Source: CANHVK01 sp044232905 (GTDB lineage: Bacteria; Bacteroidota; Bacteroidia; Flavobacteriales_D; Crocinitomicaceae). From it: 17,684 bases of DNA. This document shows, one piece after another, positions 5,934 through 15,800 of the stretch (the first letter of the stretch is position 1; each line of letters opens with the position of its first letter). The translations under genes were made by a program, and so were the position numbers. The DNA is taken from the NCBI GenBank assembly GCA_044232905.1, contig JBIIKZ010000049.1, positions 1 through 17,684 on the forward strand. Direction: 5' to 3'. The notes beneath the pieces are model-generated. The model was not told the DNA's origin. It did no database searches and saw only the letters and a program-made list of their open reading frames with translations.

Positions 5934-7481
5934 TTAGTAATTGTTAATTAGCAAAGAATTGTCCCAACTTAAATGCTCTCCATTTTCTGTTGTCAATATA
6001 TAATTGAATTCATGTATTAGATGTTTAGAATCCTGCGGAATATATACTTCACACGTTTCTAAATCCAAGTAATTCCCGTATTCATCCAATAAATTAAACG
6101 TATCTTCTTCTTGCAAACGACAAAAAGCAGCTTGAGAATCAACAAATGCTGGAAACGTGACTCCTGAATAGGTGAACACCTCCCCTTCAATTGTCTCTAT
6201 CTCTACCCAAACATTCGGTATATTTCCAATTGAATCAATTGTTGTAGGATATACATTTCGGATATAACTTATTGATTTTGGATCGAATTCAACTGGAGTA
6301 TTTACTGATAAACTGACATTAACACCATTTTCATCACTGAATTGAAAAGATATTCCATCCGATGTTTGATTAAAAGAGTAATAAACATCAGTATCTTCTG
6401 ACTGATTTTGAACTAGAGTCGAATGTGCAAACTTTGTACTTAATAAGGGATAATCTTGAATTCGAAATGAATCTCTACCAACTAATAAATTACTATTTTC
6501 TTCCCATTGAGCATTAGTCACATCAATTACAGGTCCTGTACCACCCTTCCACTCATTCCATGTTGGGGAAATTGGCTTATCCCAACCAATCGTTGCTTTT
6601 TCATTACATCCACACTCTTTGGTTATTTCTGTTCGAGAGTAGTTGGAGTTTTTAGATAGATTTGAAGGAAATATTAATGTAAAATTCAATGGATTATTTG
6701 TTGTTACAAGCAATCTATTATCTTCTGTTATAGACAGGTTTTTAATAACATCATTCGATATCGTTTTCAATAATTTTTCATTGGAAACGATAGAAAAGAT
6801 TCCTCCAAACTTAAAATCTAACTCGTAAACACGTTCTTGGTTCTCTTGAACTTTTGATACATATAGTTTATTCCCATCATTGGATATCGCAAACGATTTA
6901 CCATTATAACTTTCTACGAATTTTGCATTAGATACTTTTCCTGTAATTGGGTTAAAATCATAAAATGTAATTGTGTTTGAAATCCCTGATTTAAATACAA
7001 TGCGATTGGTTGCAGAATTACTTTTTAGGACAGAATTTAAAAATAAGTTGGAGGTAAATACTTTTCCAACAAAGCTAGACACTGGAATTGATGACACATT
7101 CGATTCAGTCAATAAAAATGATTTAAATTCATTATTTTGAAGGTGTTTTGCAACTAACCAAACATCTTTTTTATTCGCATGTTTTACACTTGTAATCAAG
7201 TAATTCGTGTCGATAGTATTTAACTCTTCCAATTCACAACAGTTCCCGAAACTCTTTTTAGTTTCCATGGCAAATTCACGTACATTCAACTGACCATTCT
7301 CCAACATCGAACAAAAGCACAGTACTTGATTTGAACCCGGCTTCATGACAGTCAATTCTTTACTACCAACAGCATTATCAAGCGAAGAAACACTGGCGCT
7401 TGGTTGCATTTGTGCCATTGTATTCAATAGATTGACAAAGTCAAAAGCTATTGGAAAAATGGTATTAGTAACTACTTGCAT
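5934..7481 (-). CDS. Beta-propeller-like protein of unknown role
   Basis: The product is 515 residues. Residues about 80-280 read as a degenerate beta-propeller, with blade-like units such as ITFYDFNPITGKVSNAKF followed by FAISNDGNKLYVSK, and later NLSITEDNRLLVT. This is the YVTN-type pattern seen in many flavobacterial surface proteins that also carry type IX secretion signals. Here no signal peptide and no C-terminal sorting domain is present, so the protein probably stays with the particle or in the cytoplasm. Cysteines come in close pairs: Cys55/57, Cys81/82 and Cys290/292. The C-terminal half (300-515) is beta-rich with WDKPISPTWNEWKGGTGP and no domain I can name. It sits between the 1793-residue giant and the fibre genes, 11 bases after the former. 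A structural or adaptor part of the tail tip is an inference. Confidence 0.65.
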   Translation of the reverse strand: MQVVTNTIFPIAFDFVNLLNTMAQMQPSASVSSLDNAVGSKELTVMKPGSNQVLCFCSMLENGQLNVREFAMETKKSFGNCCELEELNTIDTNYLITSVKHANKKDVWLVAKHLQNNEFKSFLLTESNVSSIPVSSFVGKVFTSNLFLNSVLKSNSATNRIVFKSGISNTITFYDFNPITGKVSNAKFVESYNGKSFAISNDGNKLYVSKVQENQERVYELDFKFGGIFSIVSNEKLLKTISNDVIKNLSITEDNRLLVTTNNPLNFTLIFPSNLSKNSNYSRTEITKECGCNEKATIGWDKPISPTWNEWKGGTGPVIDVTNAQWEENSNLLVGRDSFRIQDYPLLSTKFAHSTLVQNQSEDTDVYYSFNQTSDGISFQFSDENGVNVSLSVNTPVEFDPKSISYIRNVYPTTIDSIGNIPNVWVEIETIEGEVFTYSGVTFPAFVDSQAAFCRLQEEDTFNLLDEYGNYLDLETCEVYIPQDSKHLIHEFNYILTTENGEHLSWDNSLLINNY

Positions 7482-7492
7482 TGTTCTTTATT

Positions 7493-10400
7493 TTAAATAA
7501 TTACAGGATTCTCTTCCAAATTCACTAATCCAGAAGAATTAATCACATCCACTTTAAATCGGTGATATATATTCAAGGTATCATCTTCCGAATCGCGTTT
7601 AGAAAGCGTGCTTGTTTCTAATGAAGTATCAACTAATTCAACTGAAATGTGCAAATCATTGGTTTTAAGTTCATGAATTTTTACCCAATTTCCCGATGAG
7701 TTCATTTTATACACATAATACGTTGCATTGTATGCTGTTGCATCCCAAGTCAAACGCACATTTGTTATCAGTTCTGGATTCGTTGTGATATCTTCATCAC
7801 ACAATACAGAAACTGTTGGTGCAAGAGGATTTACGGTGTCAACTACACTTGTTAAAACTAGTTTTGATGGTTTTGAAAAAGCATATTCTGTAACAACTTG
7901 TAATTCATTTTGCCCAGACACTTTTTGCTCATATTCCACTTCTCTCAAAGCAACCAAGCGGTAGTAAAGTGTATCTCCAAAAGGTACCATTTCATTGGTA
8001 AAATCATCCGTAACTTGAACTAAATCTGCTGCTAATTGCGTTTCATCCAACACTACTTCTTTCACCATTTTCATACTTCGTAAAGTCATGGCATCAACTT
8101 GCCTATTTGTTCGATAAACACGTATTTTACGAATATTTTGATTTTCGTGATATCCTGCAAATTCGAATTTTACAGCTGGATTAATCTCTTCGATCGGGTC
8201 TTGAAGTTGAACTGTAGTTTTCGTTATTTTTGGTTCTTCCGCTGGAAAAGCATTCACTAATCTTACAGGTAAGGTTACCTCACTAAAATCCCCCATCATC
8301 ATTGTGTTTCCAATTTCCCTGGCACAATAGAAATAAACTTCATTGGAAGCACCGTCTAACGTGAAGTCGGTAAATTGAATTTCCCAATTTGATTTACCCG
8401 TTTTAATTACCATTGGAGCCATATCGAAATCAGCATCAGTTGGTTTCAAATATTCTCCTGAAATAGTTCTTAAGTTTTGTTTTTTGTTGACCGGAGTTTT
8501 TCTATTGATATATTGATATAAAATTGGTTGCTCTGTTAATGGCAAAAATGCACTACAAACAGCCTCTTTAATCTTGTCTTTAATCTCATTTAAATTCGAA
8601 TAGGTTCCAAAAACCGATTTTGTTACCAGTACATATTTATCTGTTACAGCATCGTATTCACTCACTTGAATAGATTTGCTAGGATTTGGAAATTTATACC
8701 CTTCAAAAGTTCTAAAATTTCCATTTTCATTCGAATGATCTAAATTTGGATCAGCATTTGTGTAGTCGTAATTAAAACTCAATAGGTTTTTCCATCGATC
8801 TACGTAAAAAGGGTCTCCATTTTCTTCTTTCTTCGCTTTTAATGCTGCTTTGACTTCAATCGCAATTGTCTTTTCATACAGTGCATCCAAAATCATATCC
8901 TCATTTGCTCGCATAAATACAATCGCAAATGGCTCATGTTTGAATGTATTTGTAAACGTATACGTTGCTTTTCCGTAAAAATCTGGCATCGTTGCATAAG
9001 GCCCTCCTGAAGGTTTTTCAGGAACTAATGGAAGAATTATCTCTTGTGCAAGAATGGTAGCAGGTGTAGAAATTAACGATTGATATCTTAACGGATTTCC
9101 AGCTTTGATTTCTGCAGTATCAATTGTTCTAGCTCCCATATAGGTGCGCTTTTCATGATTCACAAAACCACTTAAAATAGTTGTCCCTTTGAAAATAGTA
9201 GAATCAATATTTCGTAAGTACACTTTATAACCAGGATAGTAATTTACTTTTACATCCCCTCCTAGTTTTATTCGGTCATTTCCAGTTTCTATTTCTCCTT
9301 GTTCATTCAAAACGGGTGATGAATCAATAACGTATAGAATCAACTTTTCAGTTGTACTACCGATATTCCCCGTAGATATTACTTCAAATGGAATTTTCTC
9401 ATTCACAAAATTTACTCCTGGTGTACCCGGTTTTTCAATACGAATATTCCCCAAAAACCAATTTACTTGGTGCGTATCAAATTGTGCATGATTTGCTAAA
9501 ATCAAATGATCGAACTCTATTTTGTATACTCCTGGTTGTGTTGCTTCAGTAACTGGCGTAATCGTTGCAGTATCCCAAAATCCTCTTAAACGTTGTGTTG
9601 TTTCTTCTTGGCGTTCATTGATCCATGTTTCTTCATAACCATTTAAATACCATATACCTGTGTACGGATTGGCATAATCATCGGCCACACAATCTTGAGT
9701 TGCTGGACCAATTTTTATCTTCAATGACGCAGTATTTTGATTATCACTTTCGGGCAATATTATTCCACCTGTTTGTGCATCTGTCCAATGCGTTTCTTCC
9801 CCCGTATTTTCTAACGCCATGAAAGGATTGTCTTCAGCTGGATAAATTAACTTTGTTGCATTGGTAGATTCAAAAGGACCTTGTAATACATCATATGTTG
9901 TATAACTACCATCCTCTTTTGGTGTTACAATAGATTCTTTTCTTTTAGGAATCGTAAAAATTGGTCCCTCTCCTGTTGGTCCTTGAACTACCTCTAATAT
10001 AGGATATTGATGTTCGTCAATCACCAACGAACCACCAACAAAATGGGAAATTGGCACTGCTACATCATTCGGGTTAACTACAGTATTTCCTTGAGAAACG
10101 AGAATATAGGAACGGGTTCTAACCACCGACAATGTTTCATTCGAATTATCCACACTTTTAATAGCCCCTTGTATAATTTGAGGTGCTTGTGTTCTGAAAA
10201 ACAATTCTACAGACTCTCCAAAATTGCGCTTTACAGGCGTAACAGTTGAAAGATAGCGTTGATAAGCTAAATCATGTACAAAATGATAATTATAACTTGC
10301 TCTTACCAATGTTTTATCTTGTGCTGTAATCCCATCTAACATGGCCTGCTCAGCAGCAGTGGTAAAAATCAATTGATTTAAATCTTCTGGTTGAATTAAT

Positions 10401-12874
10401 TGTGCTCTAAAATTAGAGGGAGCTAAGAGATAATTTGGAAATGTAAATTCCGTTTCGTCTGTAACTGCATCCGTTCCTAATTGTGATGCTCTTGAAAACC
10501 AATTAATACCATAGGCCGCATATTCATGAATCCCTTCTTCTTTTTCATTATGTAAAAAAATCGGTGCTAATTCATCTTCCCAATTCAATGGCGATGGTGC
10601 AACTTCCGGGATTTCAGAATCTGGATTATACCACCCCTCTTTGTTGTGCATTAATTCCGGATTTCTCCATGTATTTTCGCCTTGCTTTTTGTACTTTAAT
10701 CCAAAAAGAATAGGACTTGTATACGTATTTGAACAGAATAATTTTGTATGAGTAAAGAATAATTGTCCTGTAAAATCTTCTACTGGGTCCGCATTTGGGT
10801 CGACCTCCTGAAATAAATTCACAAAACGTGAAGTTCCAATGGGTGTATATCCATGCGCATCTGTTAATGTTGATAATTCATGTGAACCATCATCTTTGTA
10901 AATCCCATATACAGGATCGTGGTTCAAATCAACTTTTATACAAGGTTTGTGTTCTGACTTGGTTATCGGCAAGGTCATGTAGGTATGAAAATATCTGCCT
11001 TCAGCCAAATACGATAACTTTGCATCAATCATGTATTCAACAAAGTAAATGTAAGGTGTATTTTCATCGGCTATTGGATTATTAATCAACCCTAACCCTA
11101 ACATTCTAGCAATATGGTAATCCGTTGCAATTGTATTTAAAATATCAATTGTATTGATCGTTGCAGTTCCACTTTCATCCTCTGGTTGATAAGCATCGAT
11201 AGCTCCTAAAGGATTATTTTTTGTTCTATCCGTCGATAAAGTAATATACTGATCTACAATCGATTTGATATCTGGTTTTGATGGGTCATCATTATTCCAC
11301 TTTTCAGTATAATTAGTAATATTTACTTTTACATCATCTTGAAATCTTCTCCAATTTGTAATATCAAATAGTTTATCTACCTCTGTTCCGTTTGTATTAT
11401 TCAATCTTTGTAAGGCCAATGAGGTATTATTAGTCAGGTATAGATTTTCAACAAAAGTTAAGTTTTGATTATTTACCGCTCCGTAGTAATAATCTTTATA
11501 TGTTTCCAATTGTATCTCCTGAATTTCAGTTCCTTCATCAACCTGAAAGCGAAATGATGACATATTTTCAGAAAATACCTTTGCAACTTTTACAGGTTGC
11601 TCTTTCTTTAAACCAAAAAATAAATTGTCTAATCCAAAGTCATTTCCGCTTGTTGCCGTATTGATACTTCGGATTTCAATCGTAACTGTTGTTGTATTTT
11701 CTGCTTTCCAATTAAATGAAAAATGACTCCAGTTTCCTTGTCCTAAGTCACTTTGAAATGTCTGTGTTTCAAAATTACCACTACTATCAATAAATTTCAC
11801 TTCAATAATAGATGGATTATGTGCAGCTAAATTCGTTATATAACCACTAAATTCATAGTGTTTGTTTTCTATCACATTTATCCCTGCCTGTCTTAAAACT
11901 ATTAACGAAGGATTTATTGCACTATCAGCAATAAAGAACTGTTTACCTGATCTTGGACTTCCGTTCCATGCTGTTGTAATTATAGATGGATCTGAAACGA
12001 TATTATAATTTCCATATCCAGTGTCATCAGATAAGGTATATTGTGATTCAAAGCCTAAGGTTGAATTTTCAAAATCTCCATTTACTAGTAAATTGGCATA
12101 CTTTTTACCTTGCTCTAAAAGTAATCCACCTGTATCCTCTTGAGTTAGCCAATTTCTTTCGTTGTTTACAATAGTTTGCACCAACAGTGATTTATCTGTA
12201 TACGTTGTTCCATCTTTTAATACATCAAGACCAGAATTCTCATTTCCAAATTGATGTCTACATGAAATAAACTCATCACTTTCAGTAAACGGCGTATCCG
12301 AAGTGTTTGCCTCGAAACGTGTAATTGATTCTGTTTTAACAACTGGATTCAAAGCGTCCTTGTCAACTAATAATGAGGTTGCAAAAAAATATTCACCTTC
12401 TACATTCACATAAATAGGATGTGCCCCATAACTCGTTATAAACGCTTTTGGATTGGTTAATGGATCAATTCCTGTGACTGCTTTATAGGCAGTTTTATTT
12501 TCAAAGGTTAGATAAACCGTCCTATCTGTGTTCAGGTTAGTAAAAGCCCAAATCGCTTCATCATTATCTACATTGTAAGGCTTATCAAAATCAAAATTGA
12601 CAACCGTTGGAAAAGTCTCTTGGTAGCTGGATCGTAATACCCGAACATAATCGTTCGCTTTGTTAAACCCATTTGTAAATGATGTTGCTGTTCCTTTTGG
12701 TAAATGCTTTCCTCTTAATTCGTTTACAAAATCCCAACGTAAGTGAAAACCTTCCGGTGTGCCATCTGACATATTCTCAGTTGAGCCTACTGCCTGCAAA
12801 TACAATTCTTTGGATTGGAATATTCTGTTTCTATAAGTTACAGCATTATCCTCTAAATCAAATCTTCTACTCAT
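7493..12874 (-). CDS. Giant multidomain protein with CBM-like and Fn3-like domains
   Basis: The product is 1793 residues with no signal peptide or membrane segment. Near the N-terminus is DGTPEGFHLRWDF with HLPKG soon after (residues 38-60). Residues about 260-422 look like a carbohydrate-binding jelly-roll: NLLVNGDFE at the start, FSGYITN, WSHFSFNW, TVTIEIRS, and DFGLDNLFFG at the end. The long middle has no domain I can name but contains stretches such as APSNFRAQLIQPEDLNQLIF and NYHFVHDLAYQRYL (about 818-875). Residues about 1545-1680 and 1683-1793 are two fibronectin-III-like modules (RKIRVYRTNRQVD with LYYRLVALRE; VRLTWDATAYNATYYVYK with HRFKVDVINSSG). It lies 5 bases after the other giant gene. 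A large baseplate or tail-tip component that touches glycans would fit, but no classical phage or injection-system counterpart is recognised. Confidence 0.7.
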   Translation of the reverse strand: MSRRFDLEDNAVTYRNRIFQSKELYLQAVGSTENMSDGTPEGFHLRWDFVNELRGKHLPKGTATSFTNGFNKANDYVRVLRSSYQETFPTVVNFDFDKPYNVDNDEAIWAFTNLNTDRTVYLTFENKTAYKAVTGIDPLTNPKAFITSYGAHPIYVNVEGEYFFATSLLVDKDALNPVVKTESITRFEANTSDTPFTESDEFISCRHQFGNENSGLDVLKDGTTYTDKSLLVQTIVNNERNWLTQEDTGGLLLEQGKKYANLLVNGDFENSTLGFESQYTLSDDTGYGNYNIVSDPSIITTAWNGSPRSGKQFFIADSAINPSLIVLRQAGINVIENKHYEFSGYITNLAAHNPSIIEVKFIDSSGNFETQTFQSDLGQGNWSHFSFNWKAENTTTVTIEIRSINTATSGNDFGLDNLFFGLKKEQPVKVAKVFSENMSSFRFQVDEGTEIQEIQLETYKDYYYGAVNNQNLTFVENLYLTNNTSLALQRLNNTNGTEVDKLFDITNWRRFQDDVKVNITNYTEKWNNDDPSKPDIKSIVDQYITLSTDRTKNNPLGAIDAYQPEDESGTATINTIDILNTIATDYHIARMLGLGLINNPIADENTPYIYFVEYMIDAKLSYLAEGRYFHTYMTLPITKSEHKPCIKVDLNHDPVYGIYKDDGSHELSTLTDAHGYTPIGTSRFVNLFQEVDPNADPVEDFTGQLFFTHTKLFCSNTYTSPILFGLKYKKQGENTWRNPELMHNKEGWYNPDSEIPEVAPSPLNWEDELAPIFLHNEKEEGIHEYAAYGINWFSRASQLGTDAVTDETEFTFPNYLLAPSNFRAQLIQPEDLNQLIFTTAAEQAMLDGITAQDKTLVRASYNYHFVHDLAYQRYLSTVTPVKRNFGESVELFFRTQAPQIIQGAIKSVDNSNETLSVVRTRSYILVSQGNTVVNPNDVAVPISHFVGGSLVIDEHQYPILEVVQGPTGEGPIFTIPKRKESIVTPKEDGSYTTYDVLQGPFESTNATKLIYPAEDNPFMALENTGEETHWTDAQTGGIILPESDNQNTASLKIKIGPATQDCVADDYANPYTGIWYLNGYEETWINERQEETTQRLRGFWDTATITPVTEATQPGVYKIEFDHLILANHAQFDTHQVNWFLGNIRIEKPGTPGVNFVNEKIPFEVISTGNIGSTTEKLILYVIDSSPVLNEQGEIETGNDRIKLGGDVKVNYYPGYKVYLRNIDSTIFKGTTILSGFVNHEKRTYMGARTIDTAEIKAGNPLRYQSLISTPATILAQEIILPLVPEKPSGGPYATMPDFYGKATYTFTNTFKHEPFAIVFMRANEDMILDALYEKTIAIEVKAALKAKKEENGDPFYVDRWKNLLSFNYDYTNADPNLDHSNENGNFRTFEGYKFPNPSKSIQVSEYDAVTDKYVLVTKSVFGTYSNLNEIKDKIKEAVCSAFLPLTEQPILYQYINRKTPVNKKQNLRTISGEYLKPTDADFDMAPMVIKTGKSNWEIQFTDFTLDGASNEVYFYCAREIGNTMMMGDFSEVTLPVRLVNAFPAEEPKITKTTVQLQDPIEEINPAVKFEFAGYHENQNIRKIRVYRTNRQVDAMTLRSMKMVKEVVLDETQLAADLVQVTDDFTNEMVPFGDTLYYRLVALREVEYEQKVSGQNELQVVTEYAFSKPSKLVLTSVVDTVNPLAPTVSVLCDEDITTNPELITNVRLTWDATAYNATYYVYKMNSSGNWVKIHELKTNDLHISVELVDTSLETSTLSKRDSEDDTLNIYHRFKVDVINSSGLVNLEENPVII

Positions 12875-12879
12875 ATCTC

Positions 12880-15800
12880 TTAAATCGAATTATTATTGTT
12901 AAAATATTGTTGTGCAAAGGGTATTTCAATCGATTGGCCATTGGATGGAATCGTAAATCCACTTTCTTTTAAAGTTTTTTTGATGTTTCTTGCAAACACA
13001 ATCTCTGGCGTTTCCACTATATGTCTTATTGCAGGGTCTGCGTTGTATTTCGCTCCATCCCATAACATGAACTTAAAGCGGAAGCGTAAAGTAAAATCCT
13101 GTGCACTGCTTCTAGCAAATGGAATGGCTTCTAGGATGTTTCCGGTGCTTTTCATGATAAATACTTGAGTTAAGTCTTTATTCCATAAAAAGCTGTATTC
13201 GTTCTTTTTAGCACCGATAATCTCAAGCGTTTGTGTAATAACGTCGGTTGTATCTAAGGCGTCTCCTTCGTTCTTGCCTCTCGGTAATTTCGGGTCGTTA
13301 AACGGTTCTGGATTACGTATCCAAATTCCCACAATGTTCGCCTTCTCATCCCTAACTACGTTAAACTCTGTTGAGATGGGTATCTCCATTGGACTTAAGC
13401 GATAAGCACCATAAATCAACTGATCGAACGGGTCAGCATAGGTGGATACCACACGCTGGTATTCCGTCTCGGTTGCACTTGGCAGCGTTCGCATCACGAT
13501 CTTTCTTGCCATCACTTTATCGCTGTTTGATGTCAGTTTTATCTGAAAAATGGCCTCCTTTTGGTTCTTATCCTTATCTTCCAACTGATAACTCATCACC
13601 TGCTCGGTAAAGTCTCCATACCTGGATGTTTGGAACACATACTGATGTACCTCTTTGTTTACTCCATTGAACTTGTTATTGAACAAAGCTGTATACAACT
13701 TCAATGGTTTTAAGTACATTGGGATGATGGTTGTTTTTACCCTTGCTGGTTGGATAGGTAAACCGCCCGTTTGAATACATACCTCAATGTTTGACCCCGG
13801 ATTTGCTAGGGTTGGTACAGCCAAGTTGCTTAATAAACTCGCTGAACGATTTAAGTATGGAGTAATGTCCTTCTCCCATCTTAAACTCCCTGCATAGGCC
13901 AATATTTTGGATGGTTCTGTGGTTGTTAAAAACGTTGGTGTAGGTGGATTGGTATAGGTGATGTCCTCCGATGGGTCTTTGATGATTACCTCCAACTCCC
14001 CTGTTTTTACTGGTTGATTGTTATACACTGGCCAGTTGTTAAAGAAGTGATACACGTAACGCTCACTATAAAACAAGTTCAACTTCCCTTCTTTGTAAAA
14101 CAATGGCTTGGCATTTATCACATTCCCATCCGCATTTGGATATGATTTGGTGTAATCAACATAGGCTTTCAAGGAAGTAAGCATTTTTTGTTTTGCAGCT
14201 TCTTTGGTTTGTTGCTCAGTTACATTGGATGCTAAAGACAAGTAAGTTGTTTTTACCTTCTCTTCTAAATGCCAATGTCCTACTGGTCCTTTGGTGTGGA
14301 ATAGGTAATAAATGGTTTTGACTTGTGGTGCTGAACCATCTACCCTGTCGCTTACCGTTAAACCGATACGGTATTTCGTGTTCGGTCTCCATATTGGACT
14401 ATAGGTATGTTCCATTCCTTTGACCATCGCTTCATACTCTTCTTGAATGGCTGCTTGGGCTACAATGGCTTGATTGTACACCTCGTCCTCTACGGTTAAC
14501 CAACACAACTGATGAACAAAAGTTCCACATCTTCCATATCCCTCTGGTCGTACATATCCTATACCCGTATGGGCTGTAATGTATGCGTTTAAGTCTTCTA
14601 GTGTTTTTTGTAACTTGTGTAGTTTGCTTGTCTTTGTTTCGATTTGTTTGAAGAGGGTCTGTATGTAGTTTTTCTTCTTCTCAATATACAGCTTCATATC
14701 ACGACATACTTTCTTCAAGTCAATGTAATACTGGATACTTGCTAAATGGATATCGTCGATAAACTTGCTTACATCTGCCATAAAAGTAGCATACTCCGCA
14801 TCCGTTGCGCCATCGGCTGGTGGAAGTAAACTCATCTCCTTCAAACATGATAAGGCATTGGGTGGAAGTTGATACTCGCACAAGTTTTTAAAGCACGTTT
14901 TGTATTTCTGCTCCAACACTGCTAACTCCTCTTTAGCTGTTGTGTATTGAGTAGTAAGGGTGGTGATTTCGGTGGTGATAACCACGATCTCACCCTCCGT
15001 GTCTGCTATCTGTTGATAGATTATCGGATCGATTGTATTTCCTGAATAAGGGTCGTCTGCTGGGGTGACACACTTTGACACACTATATTGATTAGCTATT
15101 GCAGTCTCTAACAATTGTATTTGAGCAGTTATGCTGGCAATCATTGTAACATCAATAATAGATATTCGCTGTTGTTTTAAAACATTTAACTGCTGTAACA
15201 AAGTATTTATCTTCGTTTTATCTGAAGAATTTACTCGGATAATTAAAAAGTCTGCACTTACATTTTTTGGTAGTTTCCAATCGATTTCTGACAATAATTC
15301 ATCTCGACTTATCGTCTGAGCAATAACCAAGTTAGAATCTTTACGTTCTTTACCAGTATACCCCAACACATCAATGGAGGTTAAATACGTGAAGGCTTTT
15401 AAACTAATACTTCGCACGGATTTTGGAAAATCTACGCGTAATTCGCCCTCCTCAAAACAAACTGATTTTTGAATATTAAACACGTTTGGAAACTCCATTA
15501 CTTTAGCTGGTTGTGAAAAAGTATAATTGATGGTATTTCCTGTATTCTTGGAATTACTTGCAAACACCTTGTCGGTGGCTACATTCTCCCAACTTTGACA
15601 ACGCTTCTCTACCTTTCTTCGCTCACAAAACAACATCCCAGCGGTTAATCCAAATTTCTCTGGAACGTATTTTCCTGCTACATCCTTATCGGTGTAAGAA
15701 AATGGCGATTGTGATAGTATACGCAAATGGTCATATGCTGTGCCTTTCTTCTGCCAATACCCGATTTTGTAATTACTCTTCTCGGAATCAAAAAGCGTAA

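Noticed and set aside
5934..7481. Type IX-secreted surface protein
   Set aside because: Despite the propeller resemblance there is no signal peptide and no C-terminal sorting domain.
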